A stretch of DNA of 5,754 nt from Actinomycetota bacterium. Lineage in GTDB: Bacteria; Actinomycetota; Acidimicrobiia; Acidimicrobiales; Microtrichaceae. The stretch spans positions 1 to 5,754 of the forward strand of contig SXMI01000121.1 in NCBI GenBank assembly GCA_005777415.1. Reading direction: 5' to 3'. The first letter of the stretch is position 1. Every line of letters starts with the position of its first letter. Both the position numbers and the translations under genes were made by a program. The notes beneath the pieces are model-generated. The model saw nothing but the letters and a program-made list of their open reading frames with translations. It searched no databases and was not told where the DNA came from. Below are positions 1 through 5,453 of this stretch, piece by piece.

Positions 1-148
1 CATCACCCACTACCAGCGGCTGCTCGACCACCTGACCCCCGACGTCGTCCACGTCCTCGTCGACGGCCGGATCGTCGACAGCGGAGGACCCGAGCTGGCC
101 GAACGCCTCGAGCGTGACGGCTTCGACGCCTGGCGGCAGCCGGCGTGA
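1..148 (+). CDS. sufC: SufC, Fe-S assembly ABC ATPase (C-terminal fragment, first copy)
   Basis: Only the last 48 codons are inside the window; codons are in phase from base 2 and the stop is TGA at 146-148. The fragment opens with ITHYQRLL, the ABC ATPase H-switch region as found in SufC (typically THYQRLL), followed by PDVVHVLVDGRIVDSGGPEL and ERLE, the usual SufC C-terminus. SufC is the cytoplasmic ATPase that drives the SufBCD scaffold on which Fe-S clusters are built. Walker A, the signature motif and Walker B lie off the left edge. The stop overlaps the GTG start of sufS by four bases (GTGA), so the two genes are very probably co-transcribed and translationally coupled. A second SufC at the right end of the window is roughly two thirds identical over this region by eye. 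Confidence 0.93.
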   Translation, partial: ITHYQRLLDHLTPDVVHVLVDGRIVDSGGPELAERLERDGFDAWRQPA

Positions 149-1383
149 GCGAGGCCCTCGACGTCGACGCCATCCGCGCCGACTTCCCCATCCTCGCCGA
201 GACCGTCCACGACCACCGGCTGGTCTTCCTGGACTCCGCCGCCTCGTCGCAGCGTCCCCGGGCCGTCCTCGACGCCGAGGAGCACTACGTCACCACCTCG
301 CACGCCAATGTGCACCGGGCCGCGTACACCCTCGCCGAGCGCGCCACCCTCGCCATGGAGTCGGCCCGCCGGCGCATCGCCCGGTTCGTGGGGGCGACCG
401 ACCCCGACGAGATCGTCTTCACCAAGAACGCCACCGAGTCGCTGAACCTGGTCGCCCGGTCCTGGGGCACCGCCAACCTGGGGCCCGGCGACGCCGTGGT
501 GCTGAGCATCGCCGAGCACCACGCCAACATCGTCCCCTGGCTGCAGCTCGCCGAGTCGATCGGGATCGAGCTGCGCTGGATCCCGCTCGGCGACGACGGC
601 CGGCTCGACCTGTCCGGGATCGACGAGCTGCTCGACGGCGCGGCCCTGCTCAGCATCACCGCCATGTCGAACGTGCTCGGCACCATCCCCCCGGTCGCCG
701 AACTGGCCGAGCGGGCGCACGCCGCCGGGGCGCTCGTCTGCGTGGACGCCTGTCAGTCCGTCCCCCACTCGGTCACCGACGTCACCGCCATCGGCGCCGA
801 CTTCCTGGCGTTCAGCGGACACAAGATGTGCGGACCGACCGGCGTGGGCGTCCTCTGGGCCCGGCGGGACCTCCTCGAGGCCATGCCTCCGTTCCTGGGG
901 GGCGGCGGCATGATCCTGGACGTCCGCACCGACGGGTTCACCCCCGCTGCGGTCCCCCACCAGTTCGAGGCCGGCACCCCGCCGATCAGCGAGATCGTCG
1001 GCCTGGCCGCCGCGGTCGACTACCTGGAGTCGGTGGGCCTCGAGCGGATCCACGCGCACGAGGCCGAGCTCACCGCCTACGCGCTGCGCACCCTCCCCGA
1101 CCGCTTCGGTGACGACCTCCGCCTGTTCGGCCCGACCGACACCGAGCACCGCGGCGGGCTCATCAGCTTCGCGTTCGCCGACATCCACCCCCACGACCTC
1201 TCCCAGGTGCTCGACCAGCACGGCGTCTGCGTCCGACCCGGGCACCACTGCGCCAAGCCGCTCATGCGGGTGCTCGGCGTGGGAGCCACCGCCCGGGCCT
1301 CGTGGTACCTGTACAACGACACCGACGACATCGACGCCCTCGCCGACGCCCTCGACGACGCCCGCCGCTTCTTCGCCATCTGA
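145..1383 (+). CDS. sufS: SufS, group II cysteine desulfurase
   Basis: This is a 412-residue PLP enzyme that removes sulfur from L-cysteine, giving alanine and an enzyme-bound persulfide for Fe-S cluster assembly. The length matches the family (about 405-410). Visible motifs are FLDSAASSQ near residue 29, AEHHANIVPW (H125, the usual PLP-stacking His), VDACQS (D201, Q204 contacting PLP), FSGHKMCGPTGVGVLW with K227 as the Schiff-base lysine, FEAGTPP at 274-280, RPGHHCAKP with catalytic Cys369, and ATARASWYLYN with R384. The segment HPHDLSQVLD carries H350, 19 residues before the catalytic Cys. From memory this matches the zinc-exchanging His of Bacillus SufS that pairs with SufU, and a sufU gene follows. 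The GTG start at 145 overlaps the sufC stop; no strong Shine-Dalgarno is visible, so coupling to sufC translation is likely. The protein has no signal peptide and is cytoplasmic. Confidence 0.96.
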   Translation: MSEALDVDAIRADFPILAETVHDHRLVFLDSAASSQRPRAVLDAEEHYVTTSHANVHRAAYTLAERATLAMESARRRIARFVGATDPDEIVFTKNATESLNLVARSWGTANLGPGDAVVLSIAEHHANIVPWLQLAESIGIELRWIPLGDDGRLDLSGIDELLDGAALLSITAMSNVLGTIPPVAELAERAHAAGALVCVDACQSVPHSVTDVTAIGADFLAFSGHKMCGPTGVGVLWARRDLLEAMPPFLGGGGMILDVRTDGFTPAAVPHQFEAGTPPISEIVGLAAAVDYLESVGLERIHAHEAELTAYALRTLPDRFGDDLRLFGPTDTEHRGGLISFAFADIHPHDLSQVLDQHGVCVRPGHHCAKPLMRVLGVGATARASWYLYNDTDDIDALADALDDARRFFAI

Positions 1384-1385
1384 GA

Positions 1386-1413
1386 CGCACCGGCGGACCG
1401 CGTGAACGGTGCG
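1386..1413 (+). other. Inverted repeat after sufS stop (possible hairpin)
   Basis: CGCACCG (1386-1392) and CGGTGCG (1407-1413) are perfect 7-bp complementary arms around a 14-base loop, starting two bases after the sufS stop codon. A smaller GCGG-A-CCGC element lies in the loop. No T-run follows. It could form an mRNA hairpin that protects or attenuates the transcript between sufS and sufU. In DNA this rich in G and C a 7-bp stem can also arise by chance. Confidence 0.3.
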
Positions 1414-1442
1414 CCGATCGCGGTCAGACTGAGGCGGAGCGA

Positions 1443-1465
1443 CCAGATCCAGCCACCCAGATCCA
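1443..1465 (+). repeat. 9-bp direct repeat in the sufS-sufU gap
   Basis: CCAGATCCA occurs exactly at 1443-1451 and again at 1457-1465, a 14-bp period, just upstream of sufU. It lies between the sufS hairpin and the sufU start, where an operator or leader element could sit, but it matches no regulator site I recognise. Confidence 0.35.
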
Positions 1466-1487
1466 CCAGGACGGACCACCAGCCCCC

Positions 1488-1994
1488 ATGTCAGGACTCG
1501 AAGACCTCTACCGGGAGATCATCCTCGACCACTACCGCAGCCCGCGGAACCGTGGCGAGCTCCCCGTCCCTCCCGCCATCCGGACCGAGGGCCTGAACCC
1601 GCTCTGCGGCGACGAGATCGTCGTCTACCTGGAGCTCGACGACCCGTCGAAGGGCGACGACGCGACGATCACCGACCTGCGGATCGGCGGCCAGGGCTGC
1701 TCCATCTCGCAGTCGTCCGCCTCGATGATGTCGGCCGCCGTCAAGGGCCACACCGTCGGCGCCGCCCGGCACCTCACCAAGGCCTTCAAGTCCATGATGT
1801 CGATCCACGAGGGCGAGCTGGGCGGTGACGGCTCCGAGTCCGAGGCCGACGACGACGGTGTCGTCGCCCCGGGCGAGCTCCCGCTCGGCGACCTGGACGC
1901 CCTCAAGGGCGTCGTGAAGTTCCCGGTCCGCATCAAGTGCGCCACGCTCGGGTGGAACACCCTCCTGCAGGGGTTCGACGACGCCGGCGGCTGA
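1488..1994 (+). CDS. sufU: SufU, zinc-dependent sulfur acceptor for SufS
   Basis: This 168-residue protein belongs to the IscU/SufU fold family and opens with the typical SufU N-terminus (LYREIILDHYRSPRNRG). The zinc-site residues are all visible: C40 and D42 in NPLCGDE, C71 in GGQGCSISQSSASMM, and C151 in RIKCATLGWNTL. SufU takes the persulfide from SufS Cys369 through a zinc ligand swap and passes sulfur on to SufBCD. The gene lies 104 bases after sufS in the order sufC-sufS-sufU. The ATG at 1488 is chosen because the protein then begins at the family N-terminus; the open frame extends upstream to 1302 but reads there as an out-of-frame shadow of sufS. The best Shine-Dalgarno-like sequence (AGGA, 1468-1471) is rather far from the start. 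Unusually, a Gly/Asp/Glu-rich stretch (about 109-137) lengthens the spacing between the last two Cys ligands to 80 residues, against 62 recalled for Bacillus SufU. Confidence 0.94.
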   Translation: MSGLEDLYREIILDHYRSPRNRGELPVPPAIRTEGLNPLCGDEIVVYLELDDPSKGDDATITDLRIGGQGCSISQSSASMMSAAVKGHTVGAARHLTKAFKSMMSIHEGELGGDGSESEADDDGVVAPGELPLGDLDALKGVVKFPVRIKCATLGWNTLLQGFDDAGG

Positions 1995-2000
1995 CCCGGC

Positions 2001-3569
2001 GTGAGCACTCCGCCCGACCGGACATCCGCGGCGCCGCAGCACGTGGTCCTGGTCCTGCTGGACTCGCTCAACCGCCACCTCCTCGGCTGCTACGGCGGCG
2101 CCGAGTTCGCCACCCCCAACCTGGACGCCTTCGCCGCCGGCGCCGTCCGCTTCACGGACCACCAGACCGGGTCGCTCCCCTGCATCCCGGCCCGCCACGA
2201 CCTGCTCTGCGGGTCCTGGGACTTCCTGTGGCGTCCGTGGGGGTCCGTCGAGCTGTGGGAGTCGGCGATCACCGCACCGCTCCGGCGGGCCGGGGTGACC
2301 ACCAAGCTGGTGTCCGACCATCCGCACCTCTTCGAGGCCGGCGGCGAGAACTACCACGTCGACTTCACCGCCTGGGACTACCAGCGCGGCCACGAGTCCG
2401 ACCCGTGGAGGACCGCTCCCGACCCGTCCTGGCTCGGCGCTCCGTCGTTCCACCGGCCGCACATGCCCTACGACGACAGCCGCGGGTGGTTCCGCGACGA
2501 GGCCGACTTCCCCGGGCCCCGCACCATGTCCGCTGCGGCCCGGTGGATCACCGACGAGGCGCCCGCCGCCGATCGCTGGCTGCTCCTCGTCGACGAGTTC
2601 GACCCGCACGAACCCTTCGACACCCCCGAGCCCTGGGCGTCGGCGTACGACTCCGACTGGGACGTCGACCGCGACGGCCCCCACCTGGTCTGGCCGCCCT
2701 ACGCGGTCGACGGCATCGCCTCCGGACAGCTCACCAAGCGGGAGGGCCGGCAGGTGCGGGCCCAGTACGGGGCGAAGCTGTCCATGATCGACCACTGGTT
2801 CGGCCGACTGCTCGACGCGCTCGACCGGACCGGCCGGTCCGACGACACGGCGGTGATCGTGTGCACCGACCACGGCCTCTACCTGGGCGAGGACGACCTC
2901 TGGGGCAAGCCGGGCACCTGGGTGCGCAACACGCTCGGTCACATCCCGTTGCTCGTCCGCTGGCCCGGTGCGACACCGGGGACCTGCGATGCACTCACCA
3001 CCACCGTCGACCTGCACGCCACGATCTGCGAGGTATTCGGCGTGCAGGCCGAGCACCGCACGCACGGGCGGTCGCTCGTGCCGTTGCTCACCGGCGACGC
3101 CACCAGCCTTCGCGACCACGTGCTCAGTGGCGTCTGGGGCCGGGAGGTCCACCTGGTCACCCCGACGGTGCGCTTCGCCTGCGGGAGCGTCGGGGGCGAC
3201 GAGCCACTGTCGATGTGGTCCAACCGGTGGTCCACCATGCCGGTCCACGCCGACGCCGACGGCGTCACCTGGCTGCCTGCACCCGACGACCGGGCGTGGC
3301 TGGACCGGATGCCCGGGTCCGACATCCCGGTGATCCGCCAGCCCTTCCGGGCCGGCGACCTGCTCCCCTTCTGGGCCTGGGGCTCGAGCGACGGCGACCA
3401 CCTCGTCGACCGGATCGAGGACCCCGAGGAGCGCGTCGACCTGGTGGCCGCAGCGGGCGACGATCCGGCGACGCGCCGGGCCGTGGCCGAGGCGCGGGAA
3501 CAGCTGCGCGACGCGCTCCTCGCCGTGGAGGCACCGGACGACCAGTTCGTCCGACTCGGCCTGACCTGA
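2001..3569 (+). CDS. Type I (formylglycine-dependent) sulfatase, substrate unknown
   Basis: This 522-residue protein has the alkaline phosphatase/sulfatase fold. The first strand VVLVLLDSLNRHLLGCYGG (15-33) supplies metal ligand D21. SLPCIPARHDLLCG (58-71) holds the CxPxR sulfatase signature, where Cys61 would become formylglycine and R65 supports it. EFDPHEPF (199-206) is a conserved core segment, VIVCTDHGLYLGEDDLWGK (286-303) supplies D290, H291 and K303, and HIPLLVRWPG (314-323) closes the core. The family hydrolyses sulfate esters. The second Asp of the usual N-terminal DD pair is Ser here, which I believe is common in this FDSLNRH-like subgroup. There is no signal peptide or membrane segment, so it appears cytoplasmic. 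The GTG start lies 6 bases after the sufU stop with only a weak GGCGG upstream (1986-1990), suggesting coupling within the suf operon. Substrate is unknown; the fold also includes phosphodiesterases, but CxPxR favours a sulfatase. Confidence 0.9.
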   Translation: MSTPPDRTSAAPQHVVLVLLDSLNRHLLGCYGGAEFATPNLDAFAAGAVRFTDHQTGSLPCIPARHDLLCGSWDFLWRPWGSVELWESAITAPLRRAGVTTKLVSDHPHLFEAGGENYHVDFTAWDYQRGHESDPWRTAPDPSWLGAPSFHRPHMPYDDSRGWFRDEADFPGPRTMSAAARWITDEAPAADRWLLLVDEFDPHEPFDTPEPWASAYDSDWDVDRDGPHLVWPPYAVDGIASGQLTKREGRQVRAQYGAKLSMIDHWFGRLLDALDRTGRSDDTAVIVCTDHGLYLGEDDLWGKPGTWVRNTLGHIPLLVRWPGATPGTCDALTTTVDLHATICEVFGVQAEHRTHGRSLVPLLTGDATSLRDHVLSGVWGREVHLVTPTVRFACGSVGGDEPLSMWSNRWSTMPVHADADGVTWLPAPDDRAWLDRMPGSDIPVIRQPFRAGDLLPFWAWGSSDGDHLVDRIEDPEERVDLVAAAGDDPATRRAVAEAREQLRDALLAVEAPDDQFVRLGLT

Positions 3570-3585
3570 CCGCCGGGCCCGGCGG
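3570..3585 (+). terminator. 16-bp perfect palindrome directly after the sulfatase stop
   Basis: CCGCCGGGCCCGGCGG is a perfect palindrome that begins on the base after the sulfatase TGA (3567-3569). Together with a second hairpin just downstream (3605-3622) it is the best candidate for ending transcription of the suf-sulfatase operon. No T-tract follows, so it would have to be a U-poor, GC-only terminator of the kind proposed for actinobacteria, or a site that stabilises the mRNA 3' end. With no unpaired loop bases, the RNA hairpin would have to open some central pairs. Confidence 0.4.
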
Positions 3586-3612
3586 GAACCGGGCACGGCG
3601 GGAACCGGGCAC
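3581..3612 (+). repeat. 16-bp perfect tandem duplication
   Basis: The unit GGCGGGAACCGGGCAC occurs twice without a gap (3581-3596 and 3597-3612), followed by GGCGG that could begin a third, degenerate copy. It overlaps the end of the palindrome and lies just upstream of the -35 element of the next gene. This could be replication slippage or a repeated protein-binding site; the sequence does not decide. Confidence 0.75.
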
Positions 3613-3622
3613 GGCGGCCCGG
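3605..3622 (+). terminator. Second GC hairpin downstream of the sulfatase
   Basis: CCGGGC (3605-3610), loop ACGGCG, GCCCGG (3617-3622) form a perfect 6-bp stem 35 bases after the sulfatase stop and 10 bases before the -35 box of the next promoter. It lacks a T-run. It could add to termination of the upstream operon and insulate the SOS promoter from read-through. This is inferred only from the structure. Confidence 0.3.
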
Positions 3623-3632
3623 AACCCGGGGG

Positions 3633-3661
3633 TTGACATCGCACGGTGTCGCTGGTTGAAT
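3633..3661 (+). promoter_or_regulatory. Sigma70/SigA-like promoter of the DUF222-HNH gene
   Basis: A perfect -35 hexamer TTGACA (3633-3638) is followed, after the ideal 17-base spacer, by TTGAAT (3656-3661), which matches four of six bases of TATAAT. The predicted transcription start, about seven bases further on (near 3668), falls inside the SOS operator. The untranslated leader would be about 110 bases. A perfect -35 with exact spacing in a GC-rich intergenic region is unlikely to be chance. Confidence 0.8.
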
Positions 3662-3675
3662 CGAACATACGTTCG
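3662..3675 (+). promoter_or_regulatory. LexA binding site (SOS box)
   Basis: CGAACATACGTTCG has perfect CGAAC-N4-GTTCG arms and fits the Gram-positive/actinobacterial LexA consensus CGAACRNRYGTTYG at every position. With the flanking T at 3661 it also matches one of the two outer bases of the mycobacterial form TCGAAC-N4-GTTCGA. It directly abuts the -10 hexamer and covers the predicted transcription start. Bound LexA would therefore block initiation, and RecA-stimulated LexA cleavage after DNA damage would release the DUF222-HNH gene. Confidence 0.9.
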
Positions 3676-3766
3676 CTCAGGGTCGTGCTTCCAGCACGGC
3701 TCACGTGGGTCCCGGACGGCTCGCAGCCTGCGCTGCCACTCCGACCGCCACTGCGGTCACGAACCC

Positions 3767-3771
3767 AGGAG
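3767..3771 (+). promoter_or_regulatory. Ribosome binding site fixing the GTG start of the DUF222-HNH gene
   Basis: AGGAG (3767-3771) lies seven bases before the GTG at 3779, the ideal distance. The frame stays open far upstream through shadow sequence, so this site decides the start. I see no credible in-frame ATG or GTG between the promoter and 3779. Confidence 0.85.
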
Positions 3772-3778
3772 CGCCGAC

Positions 3779-5155
3779 GTGCGCGCACCCCCACCGGTGG
3801 ACCGGCATCAGACCGATCCGCACGCACCGGACGCACCGGACGAGTTCGTGGACGAGTTGGTGGACGAGTTCGTGGACGCGTGGGCGGAACGGCGCGGACT
3901 GACGTCGACCGATGGCGTCGGCGCCGTGGGCGACGGCGACCTGCTGGATGCCGTCGGCCAGCTGCTCCGGGCCCAGCAGGTGCTCGACGCCGCACTCCTC
4001 ACCGCCCTGGGTGCGCTCGACGCCCGGGGCACCACCTGGGCCGACTGCGGCCTGCGGACCGCATCGTGGCTCGGTGCCGAACACGGCCTGCCCCGCCCGG
4101 TGGCGACCCGGCTCACGGCGACCGCCCGAGCGGCACGGTCGTCGCTCGACCAGATCGCTCCGGCGGTGCGGGACGGCCGGATCACCCTGCACCACGCCGC
4201 CGTACTGGCCCGACTGGCGACGCCCCGGGTCGAGCCCGTCGTCAGGGCCTGCCAGTCCGAGCTGATCGGCCTCGCCGACGGGGTCCGGTTCGAACAGTGG
4301 ACCCGTGAGGTGCAGGCGCTCGTCAGCGCGGCCGACCCGGACGGCGGCCACCGACCCGAGGGGGCCCGAGACCGAGCACGGCTGCGATCAGGACTGGGGG
4401 ACTCGCTCCACCTCGATGCCACCTTCCACGGCGGCACCGCGCAACAGGTCCGGGCCGCGATCGACGACGAGGTCGAACGCCGCCACCGACGCCACCGGGA
4501 GCTCGCCAACGAGCACGCCGATCACCAGCTGCCCTCGCACGGCGAACTGGTCGCCGAGTCGCTCGCCGAACTGCTCCGGCGGGGCACCTCGACCCGGCCC
4601 GGGGCCCGTCCACCGGTCACGGACGCCATCGTCGTGATCCACGCCGGGGATCCGCTCGCCCAGGACGGTTCGCTCGGCGCCACAGCGGTCGGGATGACGC
4701 CGGACGGGGTGCGGCTCCAGGACGGCACCGTCCGGCAGCTGCTCTGCGACGCCGTGCTCCACCCCGTGGTGGTCGACTCGCTGGGGGTTCCGCTCGACCT
4801 GGGCCGCAGCGTCCGGGCGTTCAGCCCAGCCCAGCGACGCGCCGCCATGGTGCGGGACGGCGGCTGCGTGCACCCGGGCTGCGACGCCCCGACCACCTGG
4901 ACCCAACTCCACCACCTGGACGAGGTCCGCCTCGGCGGCGCCACCGACCTCGGTCGATCCGCCAGCCTGTGCCCGACCCATCACGCCGTCTGGCACTCCC
5001 CCGGCTGGTCCGCCCAACTCCGTGATGACGGCCACCTGGACCTCACCACGCCCTCGGGCCGGCAGCTGGTCAGCCAGCGGCACGGGCGGCCACCGCCCGG
5101 ACAGGATCGGCGGCCACCGCCCGGACAGGATCGGCGGCCACCGCCGCTTCAGTGA
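3779..5155 (+). CDS. DUF222 / 13E12-type protein with C-terminal HNH endonuclease domain, SOS-regulated
   Basis: This 458-residue protein has the layout of actinobacterial DUF222 (13E12 repeat) proteins. A short acidic N-terminus contains a DEFVDELVDEFVDAW repeat (21-35). The helical DUF222 region spans roughly 52-270 and includes TWADCGLRTASWLG, the VRDGRITLHHAAVLARL segment typical of the family, and a charged helix around 222-250. The HNH domain is at about 355-406: MVRDGGCVHPGCDAP with C363 and C368, LHHLDEV with the HH pair 378-379, and LCPTHHAVWH with C398, H401 and H402. The four-Cys/His framework would bind structural zinc. The protein is expected to bind and perhaps cut DNA; the physiological role of the family is not established. 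The central Asn usually seen before the LC motif is replaced (DLGRSASLC, R393), so nuclease activity is uncertain. The tail (436-458) is a Pro/Arg repeat. The gene has its own promoter and SOS box and overlaps the convergent gene by 7 bases. Confidence 0.9.
   Translation: MRAPPPVDRHQTDPHAPDAPDEFVDELVDEFVDAWAERRGLTSTDGVGAVGDGDLLDAVGQLLRAQQVLDAALLTALGALDARGTTWADCGLRTASWLGAEHGLPRPVATRLTATARAARSSLDQIAPAVRDGRITLHHAAVLARLATPRVEPVVRACQSELIGLADGVRFEQWTREVQALVSAADPDGGHRPEGARDRARLRSGLGDSLHLDATFHGGTAQQVRAAIDDEVERRHRRHRELANEHADHQLPSHGELVAESLAELLRRGTSTRPGARPPVTDAIVVIHAGDPLAQDGSLGATAVGMTPDGVRLQDGTVRQLLCDAVLHPVVVDSLGVPLDLGRSVRAFSPAQRRAAMVRDGGCVHPGCDAPTTWTQLHHLDEVRLGGATDLGRSASLCPTHHAVWHSPGWSAQLRDDGHLDLTTPSGRQLVSQRHGRPPPGQDRRPPPGQDRRPPPLQ
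3839..3874 (+). repeat. 12-bp coding tandem repeat, three copies
   Basis: GACGAGTTCGTG (3839-3850), GACGAGTTGGTG (3851-3862) and GACGAGTTCGTG (3863-3874) encode DEFV-DELV-DEFV near the N-terminus of the DUF222 protein. The outer copies are identical and the middle one differs by one base. It is directly preceded by a duplicated CGCACCGGA (3823-3831 and 3832-3840), which encodes part of HAPDAPD. The period keeps the frame, so copy-number change would lengthen or shorten an acidic segment without a frameshift. Confidence 0.85.
5085..5145 (+). repeat. 24-bp tandem repeat encoding the Pro/Arg tail, with hairpins
   Basis: There are two identical 24-bp copies (5085-5108 and 5109-5132) and a 13-base third copy (5133-5145). 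Each unit encodes eight residues of the RPPPGQDR series at the end of the DUF222-HNH protein. Each copy begins with GGCGG-CCA-CCGCC, a perfect stem with a three-base loop (5085-5097, 5109-5121, 5133-5145). Flanking bases extend the first stem to 7 bp and the third to 6 bp. The array ends four bases from the stop codon of the convergent minus-strand gene, so these hairpins may also serve as its transcript end. Confidence 0.85.
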
Positions 5156-5442
5156 CCGGCGAGCTCGTCCAGCCGTTGCGCGAACCGGACGTCCAGTTCG
5201 GTGATGCCGCCGGCGTCGTGCGTGATCAGGTCGACGGTGACGGTGGCGTACACGTTCGACCACTCGGGATGGTGGTCGATCTTCTCGGCGAACACCGCTG
5301 CGGAGGCCATGAACCCGAACGCGCACCCGAAGTCGCCGAAGGTGAAGACCTTGTGCAGCTTTCCCTCCACCACGTCCCAGCCGATCAGCGCAGCGAGCGC
5401 CTCGTCGAGCTGTTCGTCGTTGAGCGGACGTGGTCGCGCCAT
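5149..5442 (-). CDS. Pterin-4a-carbinolamine dehydratase (PCD/DCoH family)
   Basis: This 97-residue protein has the length and motif of 4a-hydroxytetrahydrobiopterin dehydratase, which dehydrates the 4a-hydroxy-pterin left by aromatic amino acid hydroxylases so that the cofactor can be recycled. The family signature E-x3-H-H-P-x5-Y-x9-H-x8-D is complete: E53, H57, H58, P59, Y65, H75, D84 in AEKIDHHPEWSNVY and following residues. The N-terminal LNDEQLDEALAALIGWDVVEGKLHKVFTFGDF is also typical. In bacteria lacking such hydroxylases, related proteins have been proposed to act in molybdopterin or other pterin metabolism; no hydroxylase is in this window. The ATG at 5442 is chosen because AGGA lies seven bases before it. 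The gene follows the second sufC by nine bases on the same strand, so they are probably one transcript. Its 3' end overlaps the DUF222-HNH gene by 7 bases. Confidence 0.93.
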   Translation of the reverse strand: MARPRPLNDEQLDEALAALIGWDVVEGKLHKVFTFGDFGCAFGFMASAAVFAEKIDHHPEWSNVYATVTVDLITHDAGGITELDVRFAQRLDELAGH

Positions 5443-5449
5443 GCCGGGA

Positions 5450-5453
5450 TCCT
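5450..5453 (-). promoter_or_regulatory. Ribosome binding site of the dehydratase, overlapping the sufC stop
   Basis: On the minus strand AGGA (5453-5450) lies seven bases before the dehydratase ATG. Its first two bases are the last two of the TAG stop (5454-5452) of the upstream sufC. Ribosomes finishing sufC would therefore be placed on the next start site, which indicates translational coupling. Confidence 0.75.

Noticed and set aside
10..1479. Minus-strand open frame of 489 codons opposite sufS
   Set aside because: It lies antisense to a clear sufS, has a Val/Gly/Asp-rich low-complexity product and no recognisable motif; such frames are usual opposite GC-rich genes.
1302..1487. N-terminal extension of SufU
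   Set aside because: The extension overlaps the end of sufS in another frame and gives a His/Arg/Pro-rich string; SufU family proteins begin where the ATG at 1488 begins.
3570..3585. Phage or integron attachment site at the palindrome
   Set aside because: There is no tRNA, integrase or duplicated core sequence nearby; the palindrome is built only of G and C and fits a terminator-like structure better.
1937..3778. Upstream extension of the DUF222-HNH frame to a 1072-residue protein
   Set aside because: This part is an out-of-frame shadow of the sulfatase, rich in Arg and Pro. The promoter, SOS box and AGGAG site place the real start at 3779.
1491..3995. Minus-strand open frame of 834 codons opposite sufU and the sulfatase
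   Set aside because: It spans two well-supported genes and the SOS promoter region, and its product is a mix of Arg/Pro/Gly-rich and Val/Gly-rich segments without domains.
3646..4308. A + strand open frame of 220 codons at the SOS promoter
   Set aside because: Its start is upstream of the predicted transcription start, it has no ribosome binding site, and its product is an Arg-rich shadow of the DUF222 gene.
5085..5145. CRISPR array
   Set aside because: The 24-bp units are directly adjacent with no spacers and lie in frame within a coding sequence.
4388..5326. Minus-strand open frame of 312 codons spanning the convergent junction
   Set aside because: It overlaps the dehydratase and the DUF222-HNH gene in a shadow frame and shows no domain.
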